Shown here: positions 1-7,964 of the stretch, in pieces
How positions within the stretch are numbered: position 1 is the stretch's first letter
Layout of the letters: each line of letters begins with the position of its first letter
Source: Pseudarthrobacter sp. SSS035
GTDB lineage: Bacteria > Actinomycetota > Actinomycetes > Actinomycetales > Micrococcaceae
DNA length: 64,000 nucleotides
Direction: 5' to 3'
Assembly (NCBI RefSeq): GCF_023273875.1
Contig: NZ_CP096882.1
Coordinates: forward strand, 2,976,001 to 3,040,000
The notes under the pieces: model-generated
The model's input: only the letters and a program-made list of their open reading frames with translations
Databases searched by the model: none
Told to the model about the DNA's origin: nothing
Translations under genes and position numbers: made by a program

Positions 1-1156
1 GGCCGAGGTGGAGGAGCGGCTCGCCGCCATCGCCGAGACCGGTGCCCTCCAGCTCGCCGGTTCCGTGCCCCTGCCGTACGGCGTCAAGGATATGGTCCTG
101 CGCCCGCTCACTGTCCTGCCGCGGCACACCAACGGCATGACCTTCACGGTCACTGACGAGGCAGGCGAGGTCCTGCACAAGGCCACGTTCTTCTCCGTCG
201 GCGGCGGCTTCATCGTCCGCGAAGGCGAAGAGGACGCGGCCCTGAAGGAACTGGACGAGTCCAAGAAGGAACTGCCGCTGCCCTTCCGCACCGCGGCGGA
301 ACTCCTGGGCCGGTGCCAGTCCAAGGGCCTGTCCATCGGCGACATCATGTTCGTCAACGAACGCGCTTCCCGCACCGAACAGGAAATCCGCGAAGGCCTG
401 CTGCACATCTACTCCGTGATGGAGGAGTGCGTGGCAACCAGCCTCAAGCGCGAGGGGCTGCTGCCCGGCGGACTGAAGGTCCGCCGTCGTGCTCCGGACT
501 GGCACGAGCGCCTCGAAAAGGAGGACAAGGACCGGGACCCGAAGTACTGGCAGGAATGGGTGAACCTCATCGCCCTGGCGGTCAATGAGGAGAACGCGTC
601 CGGCGGCCGCGTGGTCACGGCGCCCACCAACGGCGCCGCAGGCATCATCCCCGCAGTCCTGTACTACGCATTGCATTTCGCACCCGGCATGGACAAGGCC
701 ACGCAGGAAGACCGCGACGACGTTGTGGTCAAGTTCCTGCTCACGGCCGGTGCCATCGGGGTGCTGTACAAGGAACAGGCGTCCATTTCGGGCGCCGAGG
801 TGGGCTGCCAGGGCGAGGTGGGATCGGCGTCGTCCATGGCGGCCGGCGCCCTCGCCGAGGTGCTGGGCGGCACACCCCAGCAGGTGGAAAACGCCGCGGA
901 AATCGCGATGGAACACAACCTTGGCCTGACGTGCGATCCCATCGGCGGGCTGGTCCAGGTGCCGTGCATCGAACGCAACGCCATCGCGGCTGCCAAGGCC
1001 ATCAACGCCGCGAAGATGGCGCTCTGGGGCGACGGCACGCACCGCGTGTCCCTGGACGAGGTGATCGTGACCATGCGCGAGACCGGCAGGGACATGAGCT
1101 CCAAGTACAAGGAAACAGCCATGGGCGGCCTCGCCGTCAACGTAGTGGAATGCTAA
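1..1156 (+). CDS. sdaA: L-serine dehydratase (iron-sulfur type), 5' end outside the window
   Basis: Deaminates L-serine to pyruvate and ammonia in the cytoplasm. The frame is open to the left edge, and about 380 residues are visible where single-chain bacterial enzymes have about 455-460, so the N-terminus with the usual early S-S-H-T motif lies upstream; the GTG at 8 is not a convincing start. The catalytic part is intact: a GAxG-rich stretch, the GCQGEVGSASSMAAG block and the CDPIGGLVQVPC block carry the cysteines expected to bind the 4Fe-4S cluster. It is followed after 13 bases by lipoyl synthase, and it heads a run of co-directional one-carbon genes, which suggests serine formed from glycine is being catabolised. 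Confidence 0.93.
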   Translation, partial: AEVEERLAAIAETGALQLAGSVPLPYGVKDMVLRPLTVLPRHTNGMTFTVTDEAGEVLHKATFFSVGGGFIVREGEEDAALKELDESKKELPLPFRTAAELLGRCQSKGLSIGDIMFVNERASRTEQEIREGLLHIYSVMEECVATSLKREGLLPGGLKVRRRAPDWHERLEKEDKDRDPKYWQEWVNLIALAVNEENASGGRVVTAPTNGAAGIIPAVLYYALHFAPGMDKATQEDRDDVVVKFLLTAGAIGVLYKEQASISGAEVGCQGEVGSASSMAAGALAEVLGGTPQQVENAAEIAMEHNLGLTCDPIGGLVQVPCIERNAIAAAKAINAAKMALWGDGTHRVSLDEVIVTMRETGRDMSSKYKETAMGGLAVNVVEC

Positions 1157-1169
1157 GGGAAGAGAACTG

Positions 1170-2180
1170 ATGACACTGGCACCAGAAGGCCGGAAGCTGC
1201 TGCGCGTTGAGCAGCGTAACTCTGCAGTACCTGTGGAGCGGAAGCCGGAGTGGATCAAGGCGAAGGTCCAGATGGGTCCGGAGTATGTCCAGCTCAAGAA
1301 CCTGGTCAAGAAGGAAGGCCTGCACACGGTGTGTGAGGAGGCCGGCTGCCCGAACATTTTTGAGTGTTGGGAAGACAAGGAAGCCACGTTCCTGATCGGC
1401 GGGTCCGAATGCACCCGGCGCTGTGATTTCTGCCAGATCGACACGGGCAAGCCGTCCCCGGTGGACATGTTCGAGCCCACGAAGGTGGCCCGCTCGGTCC
1501 TGGCCATGCAGCTGCGCTACGCCACGGTCACCGGGGTGGCCCGGGATGACCTGGCCGATGAGGGTGTCTGGCTGTATGCCGAGACGGTCCGGAAGATCCA
1601 CGAGCTGAACCCGGGCACCGGCGTCGAACTGTTGATCCCTGACTTTTCCGGCAAGCCCGAGCACATCGCGGCGATCTGTGATTCGAAGCCGGAGGTCTTC
1701 GCGCACAACGTCGAGACCGTGCCCCGGATTTTCAAGCGCATCCGGCCCGCGTTCCGGTACGACCGGTCCCTGGATGTCATCACCCAGGGCCGCAAGCTGG
1801 GCATGGTGACCAAGTCCAACCTGATCCTGGGCATGGGCGAGACCCGCGAGGAGATCTCCGAGGCGTTGCGGGACCTGCACGAGGCCGGGTGTGACCTGAT
1901 CACCATCACCCAGTACCTGCGCCCCTCCGAACGGCACCTGCCGGTGGACCGGTGGGTCAAGCCGCAGGAGTTCGTGGACCTCCAGGACGAGGCCAACGAG
2001 ATCGGCTTCCTGGGGGTCATGAGTGGCCCGCTGGTCCGTTCCTCCTACCGGGCCGGCCGGCTCTGGGCCACCGCGATGCGCAAGAAGGGCTGGGAAATCC
2101 CCGCCGAACTCGCCCACATCGAGTCCTCCGGCAGCACCCGCCAGGAAGCCAGCTCACTGCTGGCAGCCCACGCCAGCTGA
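1170..2180 (+). CDS. lipA: Lipoyl synthase
   Basis: Radical-SAM enzyme that inserts two sulfurs into octanoyl-protein to make lipoyl-protein. It is 336 residues, the normal length. The auxiliary cluster cysteines are C55, C60 and C66 and the radical-SAM CxxxCxxC cysteines are C81, C85 and C88 (CTRRCDFC). The conserved RSSY serine motif near the C-terminus is present (VRSSYRAG). The ATG is 13 bases after the serine dehydratase stop, with a GGGAAGAG-like ribosome site. In this setting it probably serves the lipoylated H protein of a glycine cleavage system encoded nearby; that system is not in the window, so this is inference. Confidence 0.95.
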   Translation: MTLAPEGRKLLRVEQRNSAVPVERKPEWIKAKVQMGPEYVQLKNLVKKEGLHTVCEEAGCPNIFECWEDKEATFLIGGSECTRRCDFCQIDTGKPSPVDMFEPTKVARSVLAMQLRYATVTGVARDDLADEGVWLYAETVRKIHELNPGTGVELLIPDFSGKPEHIAAICDSKPEVFAHNVETVPRIFKRIRPAFRYDRSLDVITQGRKLGMVTKSNLILGMGETREEISEALRDLHEAGCDLITITQYLRPSERHLPVDRWVKPQEFVDLQDEANEIGFLGVMSGPLVRSSYRAGRLWATAMRKKGWEIPAELAHIESSGSTRQEASSLLAAHAS

Positions 2181-2221
2181 CCGCCCCTGTATTCAGAGCC
2201 GAGACCCAGAAAGGACCGAAG

Positions 2222-3052
2222 ATGTTCCCTACAAGAATCGAAATCATCCCCTCAACCGGGATTGTTGATAAGGTCCAGGCGCTGGTTCCGCTGACCACCA
2301 CGCTGACCATGACGTGCCTGCCGCACCACGGCATCGAACGGACCATGCGCACCTCGGTGGAGCTGAGCACCCTCGGCTACACCGTCATCCCGCACCTGGC
2401 CGCGCGCAGCATCCATGACCGGGCCGAACTGACCCGGATCATGCGGGAGTGCGACGGCGCCGGCATCGGCGAGGTGTTTGTGATTGGCGGCGATCGGAAG
2501 CAGCCCGCCGGACCGTACGAGTCAGCCCTCCCGCTGCTCGAGGACATCGCCCAGTACACCGGTGGCCGGATGCGCGCCGGAGTGGCAGGCTACCCGGAAG
2601 GCCACCCGACGGTGGCCGCCCTGGACCTGCTCGACGCCCTGCAGGACAAGCAGCACCTGGCCACGCACGTGGTCACCCAGATGTGCTTCGACGCCCCCAA
2701 AATCCTCGACTACGCGGCGCTGCTGCGCCGCGAAGGCGTGAACTTGCCCGTCTGGGCGGGCGTGGCGGGGTCCGTCCCGCGGACCAAGCTGCTGGCACTT
2801 GCCACGCAGATCGGCGTCGGAAGTTCCCTGAAGTTCCTTAGCCGCAAAGGCCCGCTGGCGCGCAAGCTGCTCAGCGGCGACCGCTACTCACCCCACACCC
2901 TGGTGGCCGGGCTCGAAAGCCAGCCCGGCATCGCAGGGATCCACCTCTACAGCTTCAACAACCTCGATGCGGTCCCCAACGAAGTGGGCCCCGCGTCATC
3001 CCCAACGGCACTCCAGCCAGCATCGATTCGAGGAGCAGCACGTGAGTACTAA
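2222..3052 (+). CDS. Methylenetetrahydrofolate reductase-like protein
   Basis: A 276-residue TIM-barrel protein of the MetF superfamily, which interconverts 5,10-methylene-THF and 5-methyl-THF using FAD. Visible landmarks are the early EIIPSTG strand, TMTCLPHHG, the PHLAAR segment and VIGGDR, where the Asp probably corresponds to the flavin/folate-contacting Asp of MetF. It is diverged from housekeeping MetF and resembles the small forms found beside glycine-betaine or sarcosine catabolism. The frame is open further upstream, but the ATG at 2222 follows an AAAGGACCGAAG ribosome site and gives the conserved N-terminus. Its last 11 bases overlap the start of the permease. Confidence 0.75.
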   Translation: MFPTRIEIIPSTGIVDKVQALVPLTTTLTMTCLPHHGIERTMRTSVELSTLGYTVIPHLAARSIHDRAELTRIMRECDGAGIGEVFVIGGDRKQPAGPYESALPLLEDIAQYTGGRMRAGVAGYPEGHPTVAALDLLDALQDKQHLATHVVTQMCFDAPKILDYAALLRREGVNLPVWAGVAGSVPRTKLLALATQIGVGSSLKFLSRKGPLARKLLSGDRYSPHTLVAGLESQPGIAGIHLYSFNNLDAVPNEVGPASSPTALQPASIRGAAREY

Positions 3053-4535
3053 AACCGTCACCACCCCGGAAACGCCCCACCTTGAACGCCAGCTCAGCAA
3101 CAGGCACATCCAGCTGATCGCCATTGGCGGCGCCATCGGCACGGGCCTGTTCATGGGCTCCGGAAAAACCATCTCGGCCGCCGGCCCGTCCGTCATTTTC
3201 GTCTACATGATCATCGGCTTCATGCTGTTCTTCGTCATGCGGGCCATGGGCGAACTGCTGCTGTCCAACCTGAACTACAAGTCCTTCAGCGACTTCGCGG
3301 CCGACCTGCTGGGCCCCTGGGCCGGCTTCTTCACCGGCTGGACCTACTGGTTCTGCTGGGTGATCACCGGCATCGCGGACGTGATCGCCATCGCCGGCTA
3401 CTCGAAGGAACTCTGGCCGGGTCTGCCGCTGTGGATCCCGGGCCTGGTCACCGTGGCCATCCTCCTGCTCCTGAACCTCGCCACGGTGCGGGCGTTCGGT
3501 GAGACCGAGTTCTGGTTCGCGCTGATCAAGATCATCGCCATCGCCGCGCTCATCATTGTGGGCCTGTTTATGATCTTCAGCGGTTTCCAGTCCGACGCCG
3601 GCCCGGCCACCTTCACGAACCTGTGGAGCCACGGCGGGATGTTCCCGAACGAATTCATGGGCTTCGTTGCAGGCTTCCAGATCGCCGTGTTCGCGTTTGT
3701 GGGCATTGAACTCGTGGGCACCACCGCCGCCGAGGCCAAGGACCCGGAGAAGAACCTGCCCAAGGCCATCAACTCCATCCCCATCCGCGTCCTGCTCTTC
3801 TACGTTGGCGCCCTCATCATCCTGATGTCGGTCACCCCCTGGACCCAGTTCCAGGCCGGCCACAGCCCGTTCATCGCCATGTTCTCCCTGGCCGGCCTCG
3901 GCGCAGCAGCCACCGTGGTGAACCTGGTGGTGCTCAGCTCGGCCATGTCCTCGGCCAACTCCGGCATCTACTCCACGTCCCGCATGGTCTACGGCCTGGC
4001 CCAGGAGGGCGACGCCCCCACCCTGTTCAGCCGCCTGTCCGCCCGCAAGGTCCCGCAGAACGCCCTGTTCCTCTCCTGCATACTGCTGCTCTCCGGCGTC
4101 ATCCTGATGTACGCAGGCTCGGACATCGGCAAGGCCTTCGACATGGTCACCACCGTTTCCGCCGTCTGCTTCGTCTTTGTCTGGTCCATCATCCTGGCCA
4201 GCTACCTGAAGTTCCGGTCACGCCGTCCCCACCTGCACGAGTCATCCAAGTACAAAATGCCCGGCGGCGTCCCCATGGTCTGGGTGGTCTTCGCGTTCTT
4301 CGCCTTCGTCCTGTGGGCACTGACCACGCAGCCGGACACGCTGGTGGCGCTGCTGGTCACCCCCATCTGGTTCATCCTGCTGGGCGTCGCCTGGGTCATC
4401 CTGCGCAAGCGCCCGTCCCACCTGGCCCGCTACGCGGAGTTCCAGAAGGACCTCGCCGGCGAGAAGGTAGTGGCAGAGGAGAAGGCCCTGGCCGACGCTG
4501 AGCTGGCCGATGCGAAGGCACCGCGGGAGAACTAA
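3042..4535 (+). CDS. Amino-acid permease, CycA-like (APC superfamily)
   Basis: A 497-residue, roughly 12-helix permease of the AAT family, importing neutral amino acids such as D-serine, D-alanine or glycine by proton symport. The signature is clear: LSNRHIQLIAIGGAIGTGLFMGSG at the start of helix 1, the MRAMGELL segment, and ELVGTTAAEAKDPEKNLPKA after helix 6. GTG at 3042 is chosen because it is preceded by GAGGAGCAGC and gives the usual short charged N-terminus. The C-terminal 40 residues are Ala/Glu/Lys-rich and cytoplasmic. It is translationally linked to the MetF-like gene (11-base overlap) and abuts purU. Glycine or serine import is the likely role in this operon; substrate is inferred. 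Confidence 0.88.
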   Translation: MSTKTVTTPETPHLERQLSNRHIQLIAIGGAIGTGLFMGSGKTISAAGPSVIFVYMIIGFMLFFVMRAMGELLLSNLNYKSFSDFAADLLGPWAGFFTGWTYWFCWVITGIADVIAIAGYSKELWPGLPLWIPGLVTVAILLLLNLATVRAFGETEFWFALIKIIAIAALIIVGLFMIFSGFQSDAGPATFTNLWSHGGMFPNEFMGFVAGFQIAVFAFVGIELVGTTAAEAKDPEKNLPKAINSIPIRVLLFYVGALIILMSVTPWTQFQAGHSPFIAMFSLAGLGAAATVVNLVVLSSAMSSANSGIYSTSRMVYGLAQEGDAPTLFSRLSARKVPQNALFLSCILLLSGVILMYAGSDIGKAFDMVTTVSAVCFVFVWSIILASYLKFRSRRPHLHESSKYKMPGGVPMVWVVFAFFAFVLWALTTQPDTLVALLVTPIWFILLGVAWVILRKRPSHLARYAEFQKDLAGEKVVAEEKALADAELADAKAPREN

Positions 4536-5390
4536 GTGGCAACCGAACATGTTCTGACCGTCAACTGCGCCGAGTCCCCGGGGATCGTCCACGCGATCAC
4601 CGGGTACCTGCTGGATCACGACTGCGACATCATCGACACCAAGCACTTCGGTGACCGCCAGGCCCAGCAGTTCTTTATGCGGGTGCATTTCGAATCCGGC
4701 AAGCAGCCGCTGACCACGGAGGACCTGCGCCGGGACTTCGAGCCGCTGGCCGCTGAGTGGGCCATGAACTGGCAGCTGGAGCCGCACGGCCGCAAGCGCC
4801 GGGTCCTGGTGATGGTGTCCAAGTTCGGGCACTGCCTCAACGACCTGCTGTTCCGGGCCCGCACGGGTGATCTTCCGGTGGAAATCGTGGCCGTGGTCTC
4901 CAACCACACGGACCACGAGGACTTGGTGAAGTGGCACGGCATCCCGTTCTTCCACCTCCCGGTCACCCAGGAGACCAAGCCGGCGCAGGAAGCGCGCCTG
5001 CTGGAGCTCGTGGACGAATACGATGTGGAGCTGGTGGTCCTGGCCCGCTACATGCAGGTCCTCAGCGACGAGCTGTCGGCCCAGCTGACGGGCCGGACCA
5101 TCAACATCCACCACTCGTTCCTGCCCAGCTTCAAGGGCGCCAAGCCGTACCACCAGGCCTACGACCGCGGCGTCAAGACCGTGGGCGCCACGGCGCACTA
5201 CGTCAACGCGGAGCTGGATGAGGGGCCGATCATCGCCCAGCAGGTCATCGACGTGGACCACACGTACACGGCCGATGACCTGGTGCGCGTGGGCCGCGAC
5301 GCTGAGTGCAAGGCGCTGAGCAACGCGGTCCGGTGGCACTGTGAAGGCCGGGTAATGCTCGACGGCGGGCGCACAGTGGTTCTGCGCTGA
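4536..5390 (+). CDS. purU: Formyltetrahydrofolate deformylase
   Basis: Hydrolyses 10-formyl-THF to THF and formate, rebalancing the one-carbon pool. It has an N-terminal ACT domain (residues 1-80, LTVNCAESPGIVHAITGYL) and a formyltransferase-fold domain with the catalytic N190-I-H192 followed by HSFLPSFKGAKPYHQA, and D229 in ELDEGPI. Length 284 matches the family. The GTG start directly abuts the permease stop (TAA at 4533-4535), so it is almost certainly in the same transcript. With the MetF-like protein and serine dehydratase it completes a route for disposing of one-carbon units from glycine or methylated amines. Confidence 0.93.
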   Translation: MATEHVLTVNCAESPGIVHAITGYLLDHDCDIIDTKHFGDRQAQQFFMRVHFESGKQPLTTEDLRRDFEPLAAEWAMNWQLEPHGRKRRVLVMVSKFGHCLNDLLFRARTGDLPVEIVAVVSNHTDHEDLVKWHGIPFFHLPVTQETKPAQEARLLELVDEYDVELVVLARYMQVLSDELSAQLTGRTINIHHSFLPSFKGAKPYHQAYDRGVKTVGATAHYVNAELDEGPIIAQQVIDVDHTYTADDLVRVGRDAECKALSNAVRWHCEGRVMLDGGRTVVLR

Positions 5391-5394
5391 CCCG

Positions 5395-5417
5395 CGGTGG
5401 TTGAGCCTGTCGAAACC
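5395..5417 (+). repeat. Dispersed short repeat, copy 1
   Basis: Contains the core TTGAGCCTGTCGAAA preceded by GGTGG, just after the purU stop. The same core recurs at about ten other places in the window in both orientations. Confidence 0.85.
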
Positions 5418-5435
5418 GCGTCCCCGCCCAACTGG

Positions 5436-5478
5436 GTAGCGCTAAGTCGTTATGAGCCTCATAACGACTTAGCGCTAC
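5436..5478. terminator. Perfect 21-bp-arm palindrome between convergent genes
   Basis: Arms at 5436-5456 and 5458-5478 are exact inverse complements with a single base between them; the left arm begins GTAGCGCTAAGTCG. It lies between purU (rightward) and the ANTAR gene (leftward), so a bidirectional terminator or a mobile palindromic repeat are both possible. There is no T tract on either side. Confidence 0.6.
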
Positions 5479-5552
5479 CTACATTCGGGGGAGTGGGGTG
5501 GGGCCGCATCCGGGCTGCGGGCCGCCGTAGTGTTCGACGGCGGGACGCTGCC

Positions 5553-6293
5553 TCAGGCGCGTTGCTGGAAGTGTGTGGGCGGAACCCCGCCCGGGAGCGT
5601 GCGCAGCATCCCTTCGGCGGCGTCGCGGATGGTCAGGTTCCGATGGCTCGATGCGAGCGTGAGCATCTGCAACGCCGCCTCGTAGGAGCACCCGTTCTGG
5701 CCCATGATTACGCCGCAGGCGACGTTGACCGCGGTGCGGCTCGCCATGGCTGCGCGGAGATCCGCGGATTGGGCCAGGCCAGCCCGGACCTGCAGTGCCA
5801 GGACCAGGCTCGTGGCCGCCACGTCGGAGAACGACAGCGCCTGGCTGGCGACAACCGGGGTGAAGACGTTCGTTTCCGCCGAATACAACGTGAGTGCGGC
5901 CCGGTAGCCGCGTTCCAGCCGCAATGGCACGGCGACGGCGGAGCGGAAGCCGGCTGACCTGAGACTGGCCGGGTACTCGTCCCAGCGCCTGTCCAGGCAG
6001 TGATCATTGAGAATGATGGTCAGGCGGCCGCCCAGTGCCCGCGAGGTGGGACCCCGTCCGGCGAGCTGGTCCCATCGGGAAAGGCCACCGGCGGCGTCGG
6101 TGGTTGCCGCTGTGAAGGGCGTCCCGTCCGGCCGCACGAGCGTCAACGTGCTCTCCACGGGGTAGCCGGCGATCTCGCTCACGGCGGACGCCGCAATCCG
6201 GGCCAGTGCGCACGCCGATGCCGCTTCCGAGTGTCCGCGGATATCCAGCAGGACCCCCGAGACGCGCCAGTCCACCTGTTGATCGATCATCAT
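5553..6293 (-). CDS. GAF-ANTAR domain response regulator (first of two)
   Basis: A 246-residue cytoplasmic regulator: an N-terminal GAF-like sensor domain (about residues 15-165) and a C-terminal ANTAR domain (about 175-235) with the typical SRTAVNVACGVIMGQNGCSYEAALQ core. ANTAR domains bind paired hairpins in leader RNAs and cause antitermination. The start is placed at the ATG ending at 6293 (adjacent ATGs); a longer frame to 6350 exists, and neither has a strong ribosome site. The next upstream gene is a second protein of the same architecture. No obvious ANTAR RNA target was recognised nearby, so its regulon is unknown. Confidence 0.82.
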   Translation of the reverse strand: MMIDQQVDWRVSGVLLDIRGHSEAASACALARIAASAVSEIAGYPVESTLTLVRPDGTPFTAATTDAAGGLSRWDQLAGRGPTSRALGGRLTIILNDHCLDRRWDEYPASLRSAGFRSAVAVPLRLERGYRAALTLYSAETNVFTPVVASQALSFSDVAATSLVLALQVRAGLAQSADLRAAMASRTAVNVACGVIMGQNGCSYEAALQMLTLASSHRNLTIRDAAEGMLRTLPGGVPPTHFQQRA

Positions 6294-6420
6294 GCCCAGC
6301 CCCCATGTGTCGGTACGCCCTAATCGTAAAAGGCCCTGTCGGGGTGGCACACGAGTAGTGAGTACTCGCTTTTTTCCAGGGCGGGCAGGTAGCCCCCAGG
6401 CCCGGGTTTCGTTGGCGTCC

Positions 6421-7155
6421 CTACATGTCGAAGTACGTGCTGGCTTCCTCGCCCGAGACCTTCCGGACGATCTCGTCGGCCACGTCCCGGAGCTTCTGGT
6501 TCCGGTGGCTGGAGACCTTCATCAGGATGGACATCGCCTCGGTCTGGCCGCAGCGGTTCTGGGCCATGATGATGCCGCAGGCAAGGTTGATGGCAGTACG
6601 GCTCATCATCGCCGCGCTCAGGTCATCAGCGGCGCTCTCTGCGGTTCCCACCCTGACTGCCAGGCGGACGGCACTGCCGGCGACGTCGGCGAAGCTTGCT
6701 GCCTCGCTGATGGTCTCCTCGGTGAATACGCCAGTGGCCGGCGCGAAGAAGTTCAGGACTGCGGCCGCGTTTTCGCCGAGTTCAAGCGGAACGCCCAGGA
6801 CGCTGTGGATGCCCTCCTCGATCAGGCGCTCCTGGTAGGTGGGCCAGCGCGGGTCGGTGCGGACATCGGCCAGCAGGACAGGGGTTGCTGCCTTCAGCGC
6901 TGCGATGCAGGGCCCGTCGCCCACGGCCTGTTCGATGCGGTCCAGGTGGAAGGCGCGCTCGGTGCTCCCGCCCACCGTTGTGGTTTTCCTGGCGCGCTTA
7001 AGCGTGACCCCGCACTCCACCGTGGCGCCGGCGGAGCGGCTTAGGGCGGCCGCCGCGATGATGGAGAGCCCGCCCAGGAAGTCAGCCACCGATCCCGTGC
7101 CGATAATCAGGTCCTGCAGCTCAATGAGCAGCTCATGTTCGGGCGAATTGGTCAT
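6421..7155 (-). CDS. GAF-ANTAR domain response regulator (second of two)
   Basis: A 244-residue protein with a GAF domain (about residues 15-165, including GDGPCIAALKAATPVLLADV and the GVPLELGE strand) and a C-terminal ANTAR domain (SRTAINLACGIIMAQNRCGQTEAM). It is similar in layout to the downstream neighbour but clearly diverged, so an old tandem duplication or co-recruitment is likely. The ATG at 7155 gives the MTNSPEHELL start; a longer open frame to 7227 lacks family-like sequence. Stress- or redox-responsive signalling is usual for such actinobacterial proteins, but the ligand cannot be told from the sequence. Confidence 0.85.
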   Translation of the reverse strand: MTNSPEHELLIELQDLIIGTGSVADFLGGLSIIAAAALSRSAGATVECGVTLKRARKTTTVGGSTERAFHLDRIEQAVGDGPCIAALKAATPVLLADVRTDPRWPTYQERLIEEGIHSVLGVPLELGENAAAVLNFFAPATGVFTEETISEAASFADVAGSAVRLAVRVGTAESAADDLSAAMMSRTAINLACGIIMAQNRCGQTEAMSILMKVSSHRNQKLRDVADEIVRKVSGEEASTYFDM

Positions 7156-7230
7156 GCCCAAATCTAGGCCGAACGGTGGGCCCTCACAAGCTATCCGGCC
7201 GCGCAGAACCTTCGGCCTACGAGACATGCC

Positions 7231-7962
7231 CTAGCTCAGTTCCTTGACGGCGTCTGCCCGGACCCGGCGATGGCCCGCCACAACCACGCCTGCAGTGAGG
7301 ACGCCGGAGAGCAGGATGGGCAGCCACATGGCCACGGTCAGGAGCGCCGCGCCGGCCAGGGCGCCGAGCAGGATCAGCATTACGGCGAGCAGCCGCTTGG
7401 CCCAGTCCTGCCCCTTGCGGGCCGCGAAACGGGAGTCCGCGGCTAGTCCCGTCAGTGTGGATGTCACCACAACCGTGGTGACATCCACGACCTTGACGTG
7501 CCGTGCCGCGGCCGCCTGGATGCCCATGGCCAGCCCTAGGACGGAGGTGACGGCCTCGGCCAGGTGCGGGAAGGCATGTGTGCCGAAGAAGAACAGGCCG
7601 GTCGAGACGGCCAACAGCAGGAGACTGACCAGGCCCACGGCCAAAGAGGTCGGCCCGGACCAGCCCTCGGACTTGCCCCGCAGCATGCGCCCGGAAATCA
7701 TGGCGCCGCCGAAGAAGAAGACCAGCGCCAGCACGGGGCCGAGGACGGGCAGGTTGGTCGTGCCGGTCAGCGCCATCCCCAGAATGACCACGTTCCCCGT
7801 CATGTTTCCCGTGAAGACCCGGTCCAGGCCTAGATAGCCCACGGCGTCGATGACGCCCGTCGAAAAGGTCAGGATGAGCATGAGCCACAAGTGAAGCCGC
7901 GCCTCCGGTACGCGGGCCGGCGCCCGCCGTAGACGGCTCGGGGCCGTATCCGTCACGGTCAT
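7231..7962 (-). CDS. DUF1275 (YoaK-like) membrane protein
   Basis: A 243-residue protein with about six hydrophobic helices and the DUF1275 signatures STGVIDAVGYLGLDRVFTGNMTGN near helix 1 and the Gly/Ala-rich GLAMGIQAAAARH segment. The family is membrane-embedded and of unsettled function. The ATG at 7962 is separated by two bases from the gamma-glutamyltransferase stop, so the two are co-translated. The earlier frame to 8052 would run into the neighbouring gene and is not used. Co-occurrence with gamma-glutamyltransferase and an Nramp-like carrier suggests a shared transport/peptide theme, but only by context. Confidence 0.8.
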   Translation of the reverse strand: MTVTDTAPSRLRRAPARVPEARLHLWLMLILTFSTGVIDAVGYLGLDRVFTGNMTGNVVILGMALTGTTNLPVLGPVLALVFFFGGAMISGRMLRGKSEGWSGPTSLAVGLVSLLLLAVSTGLFFFGTHAFPHLAEAVTSVLGLAMGIQAAAARHVKVVDVTTVVVTSTLTGLAADSRFAARKGQDWAKRLLAVMLILLGALAGAALLTVAMWLPILLSGVLTAGVVVAGHRRVRADAVKELS

Positions 7963-7964
7963 GG

